Shown here piece by piece: positions 51,699 to 62,273 of a DNA stretch of 64,000 nt. The DNA lies in contig NZ_DS022298.1 of NCBI RefSeq assembly GCF_000153805.1, forward strand, positions 1,864,827-1,928,826. The letters are read 5' to 3'. The notes under the pieces were generated by a model, which worked only from the letters and a program-made list of their open reading frames with translations, searched no databases and was not told the DNA's origin. The position numbers and the translations under genes were made by a program. Source of the DNA: Synechococcus sp. BL107 (GTDB lineage Bacteria > Cyanobacteriota > Cyanobacteriia > PCC-6307 > Cyanobiaceae). Positions within the stretch are counted from its first letter, which is position 1. Every line of letters begins with the position of its first letter.

Positions 51699-54600
51699 TC
51701 AGAACTGGAAGGTGACGCCGCCGCTGCCACGCCAAGTGGTGCCGCGGTCACCACCCCACACCTCGGCTCCACCGCGCGCGTATACCTTCACCGATGTGCG
51801 GTTGAAGTTTTGAATCGTGTAATCCAGGCCGGCTTCAATTAAGGCGCCGTTCTGCGTTTCCAACTGCGAATCAAAATCGACGGTTTGATTGGTGAACTTG
51901 TAACCAATCCGCTGCGCTTCATTGTTTTGGTTCCAATCAGCAAGCCATGCAGCTCGCACACTCGGAACTAACAAGGAACGTTCTCCGGTTCGAATTGGCA
52001 CCGACAGCTTCATCCCCAGTTCCGTTTCAAGGAAGTTGGTGGTGCGATCTTTGTACTTAAGCCTCAGATTCTTCTCCGTTCCACTCGTTTCTGAAAAACC
52101 ATCTTCACGGTTTTGAGTCCATACAGCCTGGGCCTGAGGTTCAAGAACAACACCACCCGCTTTGAACGGCGCACCCATCCTTAGTGCCCCCAGGTAACTC
52201 GTGACTTTCTTATCGCCCTTGGCAGTATTCGCACCAAAGTCTTGATTGATCTGAAGAATATTGCGGGTCTGCTCCCCACTGAATTCACTGGCGCCAACAA
52301 GACCCTGAATGTAGAAGTTACGGGTTGAATACTGCGCCGTCAGGCCACCGCCATAGCCGTCGGAGTCCCAGCTTCCACCACCGGTATCATCGCTGCTGTG
52401 CTGAATCCGTACGTCGCCATAGTTGGCATAAGCACCAATCTGGAATGATTCGCTCAAGGCGATATCAACACCAAAGCTCGTGCCGTAGCTGCTCAGGTCG
52501 TAGTCGTTATAAAGAATGCTCGAATCATCAGCTCGACTGTTGCCGCCAAACCCCTTCATCCAGGCACTCACACCATCACGGTTCGCAAGATCTAACTCAT
52601 CATCGTCACGATCCACATACGCCACACCGTCCATCTCAACAATCCCGATATCAGACGAAAGGTCTTCAACCGAATCAGATTCAACAGCTGCGATATCAGA
52701 CGAAAGGTCGGCATCAAGCCGGGAAACAGACGATTCATGAATCAGCTCTTCGAACTGGCGCATGGGCTGTCGATCGAAAACCGAAGCAACGAGCTGATTA
52801 TTAAATAGCGCCATGCCACGGCCAGCAGCGTCAACATTTCTTGGCGCGAGGCCGCTCGTTACAAGCTTTGCGAGTTGGCCGTAGTCGAAACCAAAGGAGA
52901 TTTCAATCTCTTGGTCCTTCAATCCATCCATTACAGCTTCAATAATTTCAACAGCGGAATCTTCTTCCACATTCGAAGCTTCATCCTCCTCACCATCAAT
53001 ATCACTAATCACATCACACAACTCATCATCATCCTCACAACCTGGAAGCTCATCAACATCGCCGTCATCACCATTGAGATCCTCTTGGATCTCAGCGAAG
53101 GATTTCTGTTCAACAACCAGTTTCAGCGAGCCTTCTTCTAAACGAACGTCAGACAAAGCCGCATCTGCAAGCGGTTGATCAACACCATCAAACTGAGCAA
53201 TGCGATAGTCGACACCATCAATTTCAACAAAATCAGCTTGATTTTCGCGATTCTTCTCACTCGGAAGAGCCGGAATAAGTAAATACGTATTTTTTGCCAG
53301 CTCATCCGCATTCTCGACCTCACCATCGATCACATTCCAAGTGCCTTCTTGTTGACGCGCTTCTTCATTGGAAACAACCATGTAAAGACTGGCCGGACCA
53401 AGCTTTCGACCTTTTCGGAACACGAATTTTCCGGCCTCATCGATCTGGATCGGAGCCGTGGAATTCGCCCCAGAATCGAGGAAGGCAGCAATCTCTCCCT
53501 GATCAAATTCAAGTTTTTCCTTCACCCGCAATGGTGCGAGAGAAGATACGCGCAATTGTGATTCATCATTAACAGTTAAACTCTTAAGATAAGCGCTATA
53601 GCCGTTATCATCTTCTGCTTTAAATCGAGCTTGTCTTGGGTAAATGCTGAGATCTAAAACACCATTATTAGACAACACAAAGTCTGAATTTGGACTAAGA
53701 GCAGTTGAGCTGGCCGCAATCAACGTCCCCCCTTCAACAAAGGTGGGCGAGGAATAGGTATTGACGCCAGAAAGAGTGAGGTCGGCATCAGATATTTTCG
53801 TAACGGAGCCAAGGCCAGACAGGCTACCGTCATCAATTGTGCCAGCAAAATCTCCAGCCTTAATCACTAAATCAGCCCCCTTCACCTCATCATCTGAGTT
53901 TTGCATCGTGGATGTACGAGGATTTAAAACAAGATCACCACTACCAGAAATGGACAAAATTGTATTATCGAATCCCTGAAGATCCAAAAGACCATCCTTT
54001 TCAATCACAACAGACGACTTTTCAGATAGGGCTGAATTATTTTCAGCATAGAGAATGGCACCATCCTGAATGTTTGTAACCCCGCCATAGCTACTCTCTC
54101 CCGAGAGACTAACTTCGCCCTTGGTAGTGAGTGATGTCTTGGCACCATGAATTCCATCAATCACACCAAGGAATGCATTGGAATCAACCTCAATGCTTAA
54201 GTCGTTACTTTCACCGTCGATCCGCTGGAACGTTGCACGACTTACAGAGGTTGTGCCCTTCAAATCGTGGTTGAGGTCAGTCGTCTTAACTTTGATCGTG
54301 CCTGCTGCCGTGGTGTCAGGAAATACGCCAAAGTCGTCTGATGAGGCATTAACGGCATACGACCAGGTTCCGCCCAACTGATGAATCGCTTCGACATCAA
54401 CGATGCCACCAACAATCAACTCACCGTCGGCATCGGAGTTGTTCTCTCCCAACACAATTGTTTCCTTTTGCACTGGAAGATCATTCGAAGCCAAGCCACG
54501 GCTGTCTCGGAAACGCTGACGCAGCTCATTGCCCCCTTCGATCAAAACAGCACGCAGAGATCCTTCCTCAACACGAATGGTGTTGGTGCTATCACGCCCC

Positions 54601-57600
54601 AACGCGACAACACCTGCCTCAACTCGTGCTCCATCGGTAATAACAATTTCTTGGTCTTTTTCTTTTCCACCAGTAATGCCAACACATGGCGTCAATTCAG
54701 CACTAAACACCTTTTGGTCACCCCGTACCTGACAATCCTGCCCCTGCGGGAAAATCCAATCACCACCAGCATCTAACTTAATTGCAGCAAAATTGACCAA
54801 CTGAGACTCCTCTAATCCAGAAGAATTGTTAGAAGAATCAGATCGTGGATCAAAGCCCTGCCTAAAGACGTTGAGGCCTTGCACCGGCTTAGTACGTTCA
54901 AGAATTAACGCCTCACCACCATCAATGATGGATTTACCAATATCAAAGGTGCCACGGTTCAAGATGAGATCATTGCCACCACGCAGGGTGATTGAAGTCT
55001 TACCTTTATCCCTTGTTGTAGTAGAGATAATTCCACTGTTGAGGATCACATCATTATTCGAGCCCATCATGATTCGGCTGGCCGCAAACGTTCCTGGCCG
55101 AGGGACAGCACCGTTACGTTCATTTTTTTCGTAATTGATAACATCCCTCAGGTTGCGAGTATTGATCAGCGCATGCCCTGCTGTGGCGTCTGCATTATCT
55201 TGATAGATCAGGTCACCAGCAATCTCAAAATTGCCACCTAAGTTCTTCAAAGAACCTTGGGCCTTGATTTTGCGTAGAGGTGAATCTTCATCAAGAACTC
55301 CACGATCATCCAGAACATCCAACAAGCGCTTCATGCCATTGTTGACCGTGAGCGAATCAATCTGAACATCACCGGCGTTGGTGAGGCTGGTTACTGATAA
55401 AGCACCATTCTCGATTCTGCCCGTATTACCAACAAGCAATCGTTTCGCAAAATTCTGCTTAATTTCACCTGTAGCGCCAATACTTAAAAGGCCACGAACA
55501 AAGGTAGGGGATTCAGGGCTGATCGCATCGGCATAAAGAGTTTGAAGACTGCCATCTTTCAGAACCACCGTGGCTCCTCGGTAGGTGCTCGCTGTTTGAT
55601 CACTTTCCCCCTTCAGATCACCCAAAACCATTTCACCATTATTGAGGATGGCTGCTTTATTCGATATTTCCGTGAGCGAACTGTCGTGCAATCCCTCGAG
55701 GATGGTGAGCTTGCCATCCTGCCGTGCACCAACCAGGAGACGACGATCACCAGCAGCAGTAATCGATTTAAACGTCACCGCATCAATGTCATCCTGTTCG
55801 TCATCATCTTGGATTGAAACATCATCAGCAGATCGTGTTGTTGTCACGATGCCCTGGGCATCAAGATCAATATCACCAAAATCACCTTCATAGCCCCACA
55901 TGCCTCCGAGTTGCAGCGCCTTGGAATAGCCCTCCGTTTCATCAACCCTGAGAGAGCCTTTCACCACATTGCTGGAGATCTGTTCGACCAAAGAGGTTGG
56001 TCCATCAAGTGTGAAAGAGGAAGGATCGATAGAAGCACCAATCCGAAGCTCCGGATCCTGGCCTAGATCCTCCAGATCCGTCGCATGCAAGAGATCAACA
56101 TCCAGAGATCCATTCACAACATGTATCGAAGCAATATTCTGAATCGCTTTTGCATTCACAGATGCGGAAGAAGAATTATCGCCAACAACCAAAGAGTTGA
56201 AAGAGTTGTTAACAGTACGATCAAAAATGATATCTCCAGAATTGACATTGATTCGCTCACTGCCCACAACACCATCAATCAATCCAACCTCAAGTGATCC
56301 ATCAAGCACTTCAATACTGTTACTACTAGAGCGTCCCAGCTCCATCACGCCAGTTTCAACATTGGCGCCATTTGTTATCTTTAAAAACTGATCAGCATTG
56401 CGTTGCCCAACAATACCAACACAATCCGTCTTATCAGCACTGAATATGCGACCAACACCAGTCACACGGCAGTCATTGCCCTGCGGGAAGATCCAATCAC
56501 CTCCAGCTTCTAACTTAATAGCAGCAAAATTGACTAGTTGAGACTCTACTAAACCCGATGAATTGGAAGTAGGGTTTTTAGAAAAAATGGAGAGGCGATC
56601 ATACCCTTGTCTAAAGATATTAAGGCCCTTGACGGTACGAGTATCCCGGTTAAGAATTGAATCCGTAATTTCCAGTGGCTCACCGCCATCAATGATCGAT
56701 TGACCAATATCAAAGCTGCCGCGGTTGAGGATAAGGTCATTACCACCACCAAGGTTGATCGAAGTCTCATCCGCATCCCTTGTTGTGGTTGCGATGATTC
56801 CACTATTTGAGATGATATCTCTATTCTTACCCATAGTAATCTTCTGAGCCGTCAAGGTTCCAGGCTGAGGGACAGCACCGTTACGTTCATTTTTTTCGTA
56901 ACTGATAACGTCCCTCAGGTTGCGACTGTTGATCAATGCATGACCATCGGTTGAATCGTCATTGTCTTGATACTTGAGTTCACCAGCGATCTCAATATTG
57001 CCACCCAAGTTTTTGAGAGATCCTTGGGCTTTAACTTTGCGTATTGGCGCATCCTCATCAAGTTGTTTACGGTCAGCAAGAACATCCAACAAGCGCTTCA
57101 TCCCGTTGTTGATCGTGAGCGAATCAATATGAACCTCACCAGCATTGGCAAGACTTGTGATTGAGAGATCACCATTCTGAATTGAACCTGTTTGTCCAAC
57201 GATCAAACGCCGGGCAAAATTCTGGCTAACTCCACTGCCTTCCGATTCACCAATCTGGAGCAGACCTCGAACCAAGGTGGGTGATTGTGGACCAATCGCA
57301 TCATCTTCAAGGGTCGTTATCGAGCCACCTTTCATTGCAACAGTAAGGCCCTTGTAGGTACTCGGGTTATTGCCACCAGAGACTCCCAGCACCACCTCAC
57401 CATTAGAAATCAAGGACGCCTTTTTTGCACCATCAGATTTTGAAACCGGTGACCAGGAATCATGAATGCCATTCGTGACGCTTAGAACACCATCCTTTCT
57501 TGCACCAACAAGCAGCCGACGTGATCCATCAGCTGTGATGGATTCAAACGTTGCCGATGATTGTGAATCAGGCTCATTACTGCCATTACCCGCAACAACA

Positions 57601-60600
57601 ACACCTTGGCCTGAGAGGTCAGTGGAGGAAAAATCACCTTCATAACTCCACAGACCACCCCGCTGTTGAATCGTTGCAATGGATTGATCAGACGCACCAA
57701 CGGATAAGCGGCCCGATGCCACTTGATCTAAATCAACACCACTACCAGGCCTGACGAGTGATTCGCGCAAAGATTGAAGAGGCGCCTCAGCAGATACCTC
57801 GAGTGGTTCACCAAGAATAAATTTGTTTGTTTTACCCTTGGAATTTGACTGGAGAGCAGCAATATCAAGTGATCCTTGCCTCAGATGAATCGTTGAATCA
57901 CCATCAAGCTGGAGCAGACCAACGGTGAGACCAGACTCGATATTTTTGGCATTAGAGTTGGAACTAAAATTAAGAGTGTTATTCGAAGGTGTCGATGCAA
58001 TCAATCCATACTCTGTATACAAAGAATCATCGATATCACGATCAGCAGCAGTAACAATCAGACTCGCTTTATCACCAAGATAGGCAAGACCCTCACCCTT
58101 ATAAGAAATAATTTCAAAGCCTTTTACATTAGATGTATCAAAATCAAGGGATCCATTTTGATTCCAGAAAACATCAAAATCACCAGACCCACCATCAATA
58201 ACGCCACTGGAAACTGAAGCCTGGTTACCAATCCGAATCAGATCATTGCCTGCATCCAGATCAATCGAGCCACCAACCGTTAACGATCCCTGAATATCTA
58301 ACTTATCGGATAGCTCAAAAGCAGCCCCTCTTGAAACAAAATCGCCACCAAGAATATCGCCTGACAACTCAACACTGGCTGACTCATCAATCAAAACAGT
58401 GGCACGATCAATCTTGAGACTCTGGAATTGATTTGATCCAGAGAATGTTAACCCAACCTCTTCATCAAAATCATTGCGAGATGAGACATTGACGCTGACA
58501 AGTTCGCCTTCGATACTATCGATAGCGTTATTCGTACGCCTTTCTACATTAATTTGCGCGCCACCTAATGTTCCATTTTTCAGGGTGCCTCCATGAAGGT
58601 TATATTTAGGCGCACGTTGCGTGGTATCACCAAGATCAAGGGTTGGTTGTTTTGTAGAGGATGAGATTAAAACTGTTGATTTTTCACTAAGGCTTTCATC
58701 TTCTTGCAGCAATAATGTCCCATCATGCACCTTGGTAAATCCAGTGTGACCAAATGTGCCAGAGAAGGTCGTTGTTCCAGATCCTTTTTTAACAAGAGCG
58801 CCGTCACCCTTAGATGTACCTGAGAATTCAACATCTCCGTTCAATCCACCATAAAAAAGATAAGATTGGTTTTGCAAACTTACTAGGCCTTTGCCTGTGA
58901 GTTCGCCAATCTCTTGATCTTCTCGCCTATTATCATTGTCGCCTAAGATCAATTTGCCATCCACTTGATGGATGGATTCAGAACTCAAACTCCAAGCCTG
59001 TCCAGCACGCAACGTGCCGCCTTCATTAATCGTGGTTGTGCCCGTATAAGAGCTAAGGGTATTTCCTTGTTTTAAATCAACATCACGATCAGCTGCAAAC
59101 ACACCCAGCTCAGAGTCACCACCCAGGGTGGCTAGGCCATAGATCTGAAAATCAATATTGTCGCCACGAATGGCTCTGACAGAAAAATCAGAATTCTTAT
59201 CGATCGAAATAATTTGAGAATTACCCGATCCCAGATCCAAATCGCCTATGAGATGGAGATCTCCACCAAATTTATCCTGTGTGTTCCCAAGTCGCAGCGC
59301 ATCATTAGAAGCGCCTAATTCAACGGAACCCCAAATCGCGACGGGCTGCGTACCATCGCTCTTCTTTTTCACCCAAATACTATCTTTGCCTTTACTACCG
59401 ACAATGGCGGCATAACCATATCCACCGTCATCCCAACGACAGCCATAATCACTGCGGCCTGTTGTTGACTTTCTACCACCACAATTCTCTAAGTCTTCTT
59501 TGACCCCCCAACCCAAAGAATTGCGGTACGCGACCACCACATTTCCAAACAAATTGAGCTTATTGACATCAGTGTCTAGAGAATTATCGTTTTCGATCTT
59601 GCTTGACGTACCTAGGACAAGCCGATCATCAAGAACACCAATTCCACGCGATTTACCATTATTGCTTGCACCACCTCCTTGAAAAGTAACCGTATCACTT
59701 CCCTTACCCATGACAATATTGCCGCGAATCACACCCTGGTTCCCCAAAATATCATCACCACCTTCACCATAAAAGTTACCTCTTAGATAACTTCCTTGAT
59801 GATTAGTAAATGCATCATTTCCAGCCCCCATAAAGACATTAACCGTATAATTCCTCTTGGCATCCTTGCTATCTGCATCAGATAAATTGCCACCTGTTTC
59901 TTCATTCGCTACGTCGCAAGTGTTACCAAACTTATATCCATTAAATCCCTGATCATCGGCGCCAGCCGTCACACATCCAAGCCAGCTGCCAGATCTACGG
60001 TCCTTGCCCTCACTTAAGCCGTTCACAAGAGTGTCATCACCACCTTGAAAACGGAGCTGCAAATGATTCCCCGTATCTGCTTCTCCAGGTCCAACAATTA
60101 ACCCATTATTGGTTAGCGTATCGTCGCCACCCTCAAATGAAATTTGCGGACGAATGCTGTAGCAAGTTTTTGGATCCGCTCCTTTCTTGCAGTTGTCTTT
60201 GTAGGCGTCATATTCGGTCGGCAATGCACCGGTAAAACTGGCCACCAATAGGCTGCCATTCTCGACAGTTAATTCATTGATTGAATCATCGAATTCAATA
60301 ATTGGTGAAGCGTGGTTTGCGATTTTAGCTATCGTGCCTTCTGATGAGGTTTCCTCACCAGGTGTCCTTGGGCCATACATGGGATCCAAGTCACGGCCAG
60401 TAACCCTTAAAGCACTACCAGCCTTTACGGATAGGTCATGTCCAAGTCTGAGAGATACTGAAGCCTCAGATGGCTCCATACCCTTAGTATTAATAGCCTC
60501 ATCTTTGATATCTAACTGACCCTTTTCAACAATCAAAGATCCATACGCATTCTTCCCCGAGAGAGTTAATTTTGCATCACCATCCTTGATGAAGGTTCCT

Positions 60601-62273
60601 TGCAAGGCATTGGCTCCAGGCCCGCCAAGAATGGAACCCTCAAACTCATGATTTTTTTTACTACTAGGAGCATTGACAGAAAGGTGTGCCTGATCTGTAT
60701 TTAAAACAATGCGCCCTTTTCCTTGGATCGAGCCAACGGTATTAAGTCCTCCAGAAGTGTCTAGGCCGCCCATCAAGCGCAGTGTTGCATCTTGATTTAC
60801 CGAGACGTCGGTTGTTTCGGGAGTTGAGGTCGTTTCTGCAAAACGCAGTTCACCCGCCTCAATAATCGTTTCTCCCTCATAGGTTTGCGGTTTTCCACCT
60901 CCAAGACGAAGAAAGCCTTTCCCATCCTTGATTAGGCCACCATCGCCAGAAATGGTACTTCTCACGAAGACTTCAGTACTACTATCTTTAACCCTAATAG
61001 TTGAATTAACACCTTTACCTTCTAAGACAACACCTTTTCTTAGGTCGATGTAGTTTCCATTCAGATCCAGCTCACCACCAGTCAAGGTGATTTTTTCATT
61101 GATCTGTGCGTCGTTACTTGGTGAACCCTGAGACGTTGGCTTTCCACTGAGGGAAATTCTCAGAACGGCACTCTCTTCAACTCTGGTTCCTGCATCAGTA
61201 GACCCCAAGCCATTGACGTTGGTGATTTCAAGAACACCCTCTTTGACTATCGTTGGGTTGATGTAAGAATTATTGCCCCGAAGAGACGTCGATCCTGACC
61301 CCTTAAAAAATAGTGAACTAGGCGAATCAAATGTACCTCCAATCGATTGAATTGTCCCCTCTAAAATAATATTTTCACTATTGTTATCAATCGTTCCACC
61401 TTTACTAGTGACGTAAAGCGGGATTGAATACTTTGTATCAAAGTTAAGACTGCCTCCATCAAGAACAGGAGCAGTACCATTATTGCAATCCTCGGGCGAA
61501 GATAGACCAGAGACAGAAACAGATGTATTAATGGTATTTAGCTTGCAACCGGCAAAAAACTGTATTTTATAATTATCACCGTTATTAGTACGATAAAGCT
61601 CACCATTCCAGTAATAGCCTATTTGAGGATTACTGCCCCCTGACGGGCGTGAAACAGATTGATCTGATTTGTTCGCTCCATAGGCAAATCCGCCCCCGTT
61701 CCAGAAGCCATAGAGATTGAGATTTTTAACTTTCTTGCCATTGATTTCGTTAACACAACCTGGTCCATTATCTTCAGAAGAATCACATTCAGCCATAAAT
61801 GATTGTTTTTGAGCCAGATATTTTACTGATAGCTCTTCTGCCAAAACAGCATTATCCTTCCACGGTTGATAGTTATTATTTTTACCACCACCTATCCATC
61901 CAGCCCCATAAACCCCAGGCAATTTAACCTCGGGTTTATTTCTATTCCATGCCGAGTAGTATATCCCATAAATACCATCGCTATCAGTTTCAATTACTGA
62001 TTTAAAGTCTTCTGGCAATTGCCAAAGAGTAACCGAATCTTTTGTATCTGGCCCTGGCAGAGGTATTTGTTGATCGTCAGGAAAGTTGTTGGGTTTAGCA
62101 GCCTGGGCCAGCAATATATCTGTTGTAAAAGCATTCGAACTAGCCGGCAAAAGCTTGCTCAATGCCTTATGTCCAACAACCGCGGCACTTGCTTTAGCAG
62201 GCTCAGCCCAATCACCACAAAGTAGTGCAAATACCAATAGGAATATCAAATTTCCAGCGGAATGCTTCGCCAC
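51699..62273 (-). CDS. Giant type V autotransporter (3524 aa), AT-rich
   Basis: Secreted surface protein by its layout. A signal peptide (~1-30; LIFLLVFALLCG then AKASAA) is followed by a very long, repetitive beta-strand passenger (~40-3050). It has five PATR-like pieces (for example TLSGVNTYSSPTFVEGGTL), GGDDTL/GAGNDAF strings at ~715-900, and a ~589-residue tandem repeat (~1514-2000 and ~2090-2585). An acidic linker (~3080-3120) and an ALFNNQLVASVFDRQ-like helix precede a ~290-residue beta-barrel (from GVSAWMKGFGG) ending in Phe, as BamA substrates do. The GTG start at 62273 is fixed by an in-frame TGA 21 bases upstream. It is visibly more AT-rich than the flanking housekeeping genes. Family and target unknown; adhesion is inference. 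Confidence 0.9.
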   Translation of the reverse strand: MAKHSAGNLIFLLVFALLCGDWAEPAKASAAVVGHKALSKLLPASSNAFTTDILLAQAAKPNNFPDDQQIPLPGPDTKDSVTLWQLPEDFKSVIETDSDGIYGIYYSAWNRNKPEVKLPGVYGAGWIGGGKNNNYQPWKDNAVLAEELSVKYLAQKQSFMAECDSSEDNGPGCVNEINGKKVKNLNLYGFWNGGGFAYGANKSDQSVSRPSGGSNPQIGYYWNGELYRTNNGDNYKIQFFAGCKLNTINTSVSVSGLSSPEDCNNGTAPVLDGGSLNFDTKYSIPLYVTSKGGTIDNNSENIILEGTIQSIGGTFDSPSSLFFKGSGSTSLRGNNSYINPTIVKEGVLEITNVNGLGSTDAGTRVEESAVLRISLSGKPTSQGSPSNDAQINEKITLTGGELDLNGNYIDLRKGVVLEGKGVNSTIRVKDSSTEVFVRSTISGDGGLIKDGKGFLRLGGGKPQTYEGETIIEAGELRFAETTSTPETTDVSVNQDATLRLMGGLDTSGGLNTVGSIQGKGRIVLNTDQAHLSVNAPSSKKNHEFEGSILGGPGANALQGTFIKDGDAKLTLSGKNAYGSLIVEKGQLDIKDEAINTKGMEPSEASVSLRLGHDLSVKAGSALRVTGRDLDPMYGPRTPGEETSSEGTIAKIANHASPIIEFDDSINELTVENGSLLVASFTGALPTEYDAYKDNCKKGADPKTCYSIRPQISFEGGDDTLTNNGLIVGPGEADTGNHLQLRFQGGDDTLVNGLSEGKDRRSGSWLGCVTAGADDQGFNGYKFGNTCDVANEETGGNLSDADSKDAKRNYTVNVFMGAGNDAFTNHQGSYLRGNFYGEGGDDILGNQGVIRGNIVMGKGSDTVTFQGGGASNNGKSRGIGVLDDRLVLGTSSKIENDNSLDTDVNKLNLFGNVVVAYRNSLGWGVKEDLENCGGRKSTTGRSDYGCRWDDGGYGYAAIVGSKGKDSIWVKKKSDGTQPVAIWGSVELGASNDALRLGNTQDKFGGDLHLIGDLDLGSGNSQIISIDKNSDFSVRAIRGDNIDFQIYGLATLGGDSELGVFAADRDVDLKQGNTLSSYTGTTTINEGGTLRAGQAWSLSSESIHQVDGKLILGDNDNRREDQEIGELTGKGLVSLQNQSYLFYGGLNGDVEFSGTSKGDGALVKKGSGTTTFSGTFGHTGFTKVHDGTLLLQEDESLSEKSTVLISSSTKQPTLDLGDTTQRAPKYNLHGGTLKNGTLGGAQINVERRTNNAIDSIEGELVSVNVSSRNDFDEEVGLTFSGSNQFQSLKIDRATVLIDESASVELSGDILGGDFVSRGAAFELSDKLDIQGSLTVGGSIDLDAGNDLIRIGNQASVSSGVIDGGSGDFDVFWNQNGSLDFDTSNVKGFEIISYKGEGLAYLGDKASLIVTAADRDIDDSLYTEYGLIASTPSNNTLNFSSNSNAKNIESGLTVGLLQLDGDSTIHLRQGSLDIAALQSNSKGKTNKFILGEPLEVSAEAPLQSLRESLVRPGSGVDLDQVASGRLSVGASDQSIATIQQRGGLWSYEGDFSSTDLSGQGVVVAGNGSNEPDSQSSATFESITADGSRRLLVGARKDGVLSVTNGIHDSWSPVSKSDGAKKASLISNGEVVLGVSGGNNPSTYKGLTVAMKGGSITTLEDDAIGPQSPTLVRGLLQIGESEGSGVSQNFARRLIVGQTGSIQNGDLSITSLANAGEVHIDSLTINNGMKRLLDVLADRKQLDEDAPIRKVKAQGSLKNLGGNIEIAGELKYQDNDDSTDGHALINSRNLRDVISYEKNERNGAVPQPGTLTAQKITMGKNRDIISNSGIIATTTRDADETSINLGGGNDLILNRGSFDIGQSIIDGGEPLEITDSILNRDTRTVKGLNIFRQGYDRLSIFSKNPTSNSSGLVESQLVNFAAIKLEAGGDWIFPQGNDCRVTGVGRIFSADKTDCVGIVGQRNADQFLKITNGANVETGVMELGRSSSNSIEVLDGSLEVGLIDGVVGSERINVNSGDIIFDRTVNNSFNSLVVGDNSSSASVNAKAIQNIASIHVVNGSLDVDLLHATDLEDLGQDPELRIGASIDPSSFTLDGPTSLVEQISSNVVKGSLRVDETEGYSKALQLGGMWGYEGDFGDIDLDAQGIVTTTRSADDVSIQDDDEQDDIDAVTFKSITAAGDRRLLVGARQDGKLTILEGLHDSSLTEISNKAAILNNGEMVLGDLKGESDQTASTYRGATVVLKDGSLQTLYADAISPESPTFVRGLLSIGATGEIKQNFAKRLLVGNTGRIENGALSVTSLTNAGDVQIDSLTVNNGMKRLLDVLDDRGVLDEDSPLRKIKAQGSLKNLGGNFEIAGDLIYQDNADATAGHALINTRNLRDVINYEKNERNGAVPRPGTFAASRIMMGSNNDVILNSGIISTTTRDKGKTSITLRGGNDLILNRGTFDIGKSIIDGGEALILERTKPVQGLNVFRQGFDPRSDSSNNSSGLEESQLVNFAAIKLDAGGDWIFPQGQDCQVRGDQKVFSAELTPCVGITGGKEKDQEIVITDGARVEAGVVALGRDSTNTIRVEEGSLRAVLIEGGNELRQRFRDSRGLASNDLPVQKETIVLGENNSDADGELIVGGIVDVEAIHQLGGTWSYAVNASSDDFGVFPDTTAAGTIKVKTTDLNHDLKGTTSVSRATFQRIDGESNDLSIEVDSNAFLGVIDGIHGAKTSLTTKGEVSLSGESSYGGVTNIQDGAILYAENNSALSEKSSVVIEKDGLLDLQGFDNTILSISGSGDLVLNPRTSTMQNSDDEVKGADLVIKAGDFAGTIDDGSLSGLGSVTKISDADLTLSGVNTYSSPTFVEGGTLIAASSTALSPNSDFVLSNNGVLDLSIYPRQARFKAEDDNGYSAYLKSLTVNDESQLRVSSLAPLRVKEKLEFDQGEIAAFLDSGANSTAPIQIDEAGKFVFRKGRKLGPASLYMVVSNEEARQQEGTWNVIDGEVENADELAKNTYLLIPALPSEKNRENQADFVEIDGVDYRIAQFDGVDQPLADAALSDVRLEEGSLKLVVEQKSFAEIQEDLNGDDGDVDELPGCEDDDELCDVISDIDGEEDEASNVEEDSAVEIIEAVMDGLKDQEIEISFGFDYGQLAKLVTSGLAPRNVDAAGRGMALFNNQLVASVFDRQPMRQFEELIHESSVSRLDADLSSDIAAVESDSVEDLSSDIGIVEMDGVAYVDRDDDELDLANRDGVSAWMKGFGGNSRADDSSILYNDYDLSSYGTSFGVDIALSESFQIGAYANYGDVRIQHSSDDTGGGSWDSDGYGGGLTAQYSTRNFYIQGLVGASEFSGEQTRNILQINQDFGANTAKGDKKVTSYLGALRMGAPFKAGGVVLEPQAQAVWTQNREDGFSETSGTEKNLRLKYKDRTTNFLETELGMKLSVPIRTGERSLLVPSVRAAWLADWNQNNEAQRIGYKFTNQTVDFDSQLETQNGALIEAGLDYTIQNFNRTSVKVYARGGAEVWGGDRGTTWRGSGGVTFQF
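54490..57735 (-). repeat. Tandem duplication inside the autotransporter passenger
   Basis: Two adjacent copies of a roughly 490-residue block recur with a period of 589 residues (1767 bases): about 57735-56250 and 55990-54490. Shared landmarks are RRLLVGAR, NNGMKRLLDVL, QGSLKNLGGN, YEKNERNGAV, NDLILNRG, ESQLVNFAAIKL and GGDWIFPQG, in the same order. DNA identity is high in several patches, for example around AACAAGCGCTTCAT at 57088-57101 and 55321-55334. A shortened third copy of the first part begins near 54400. Confidence 0.85.
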
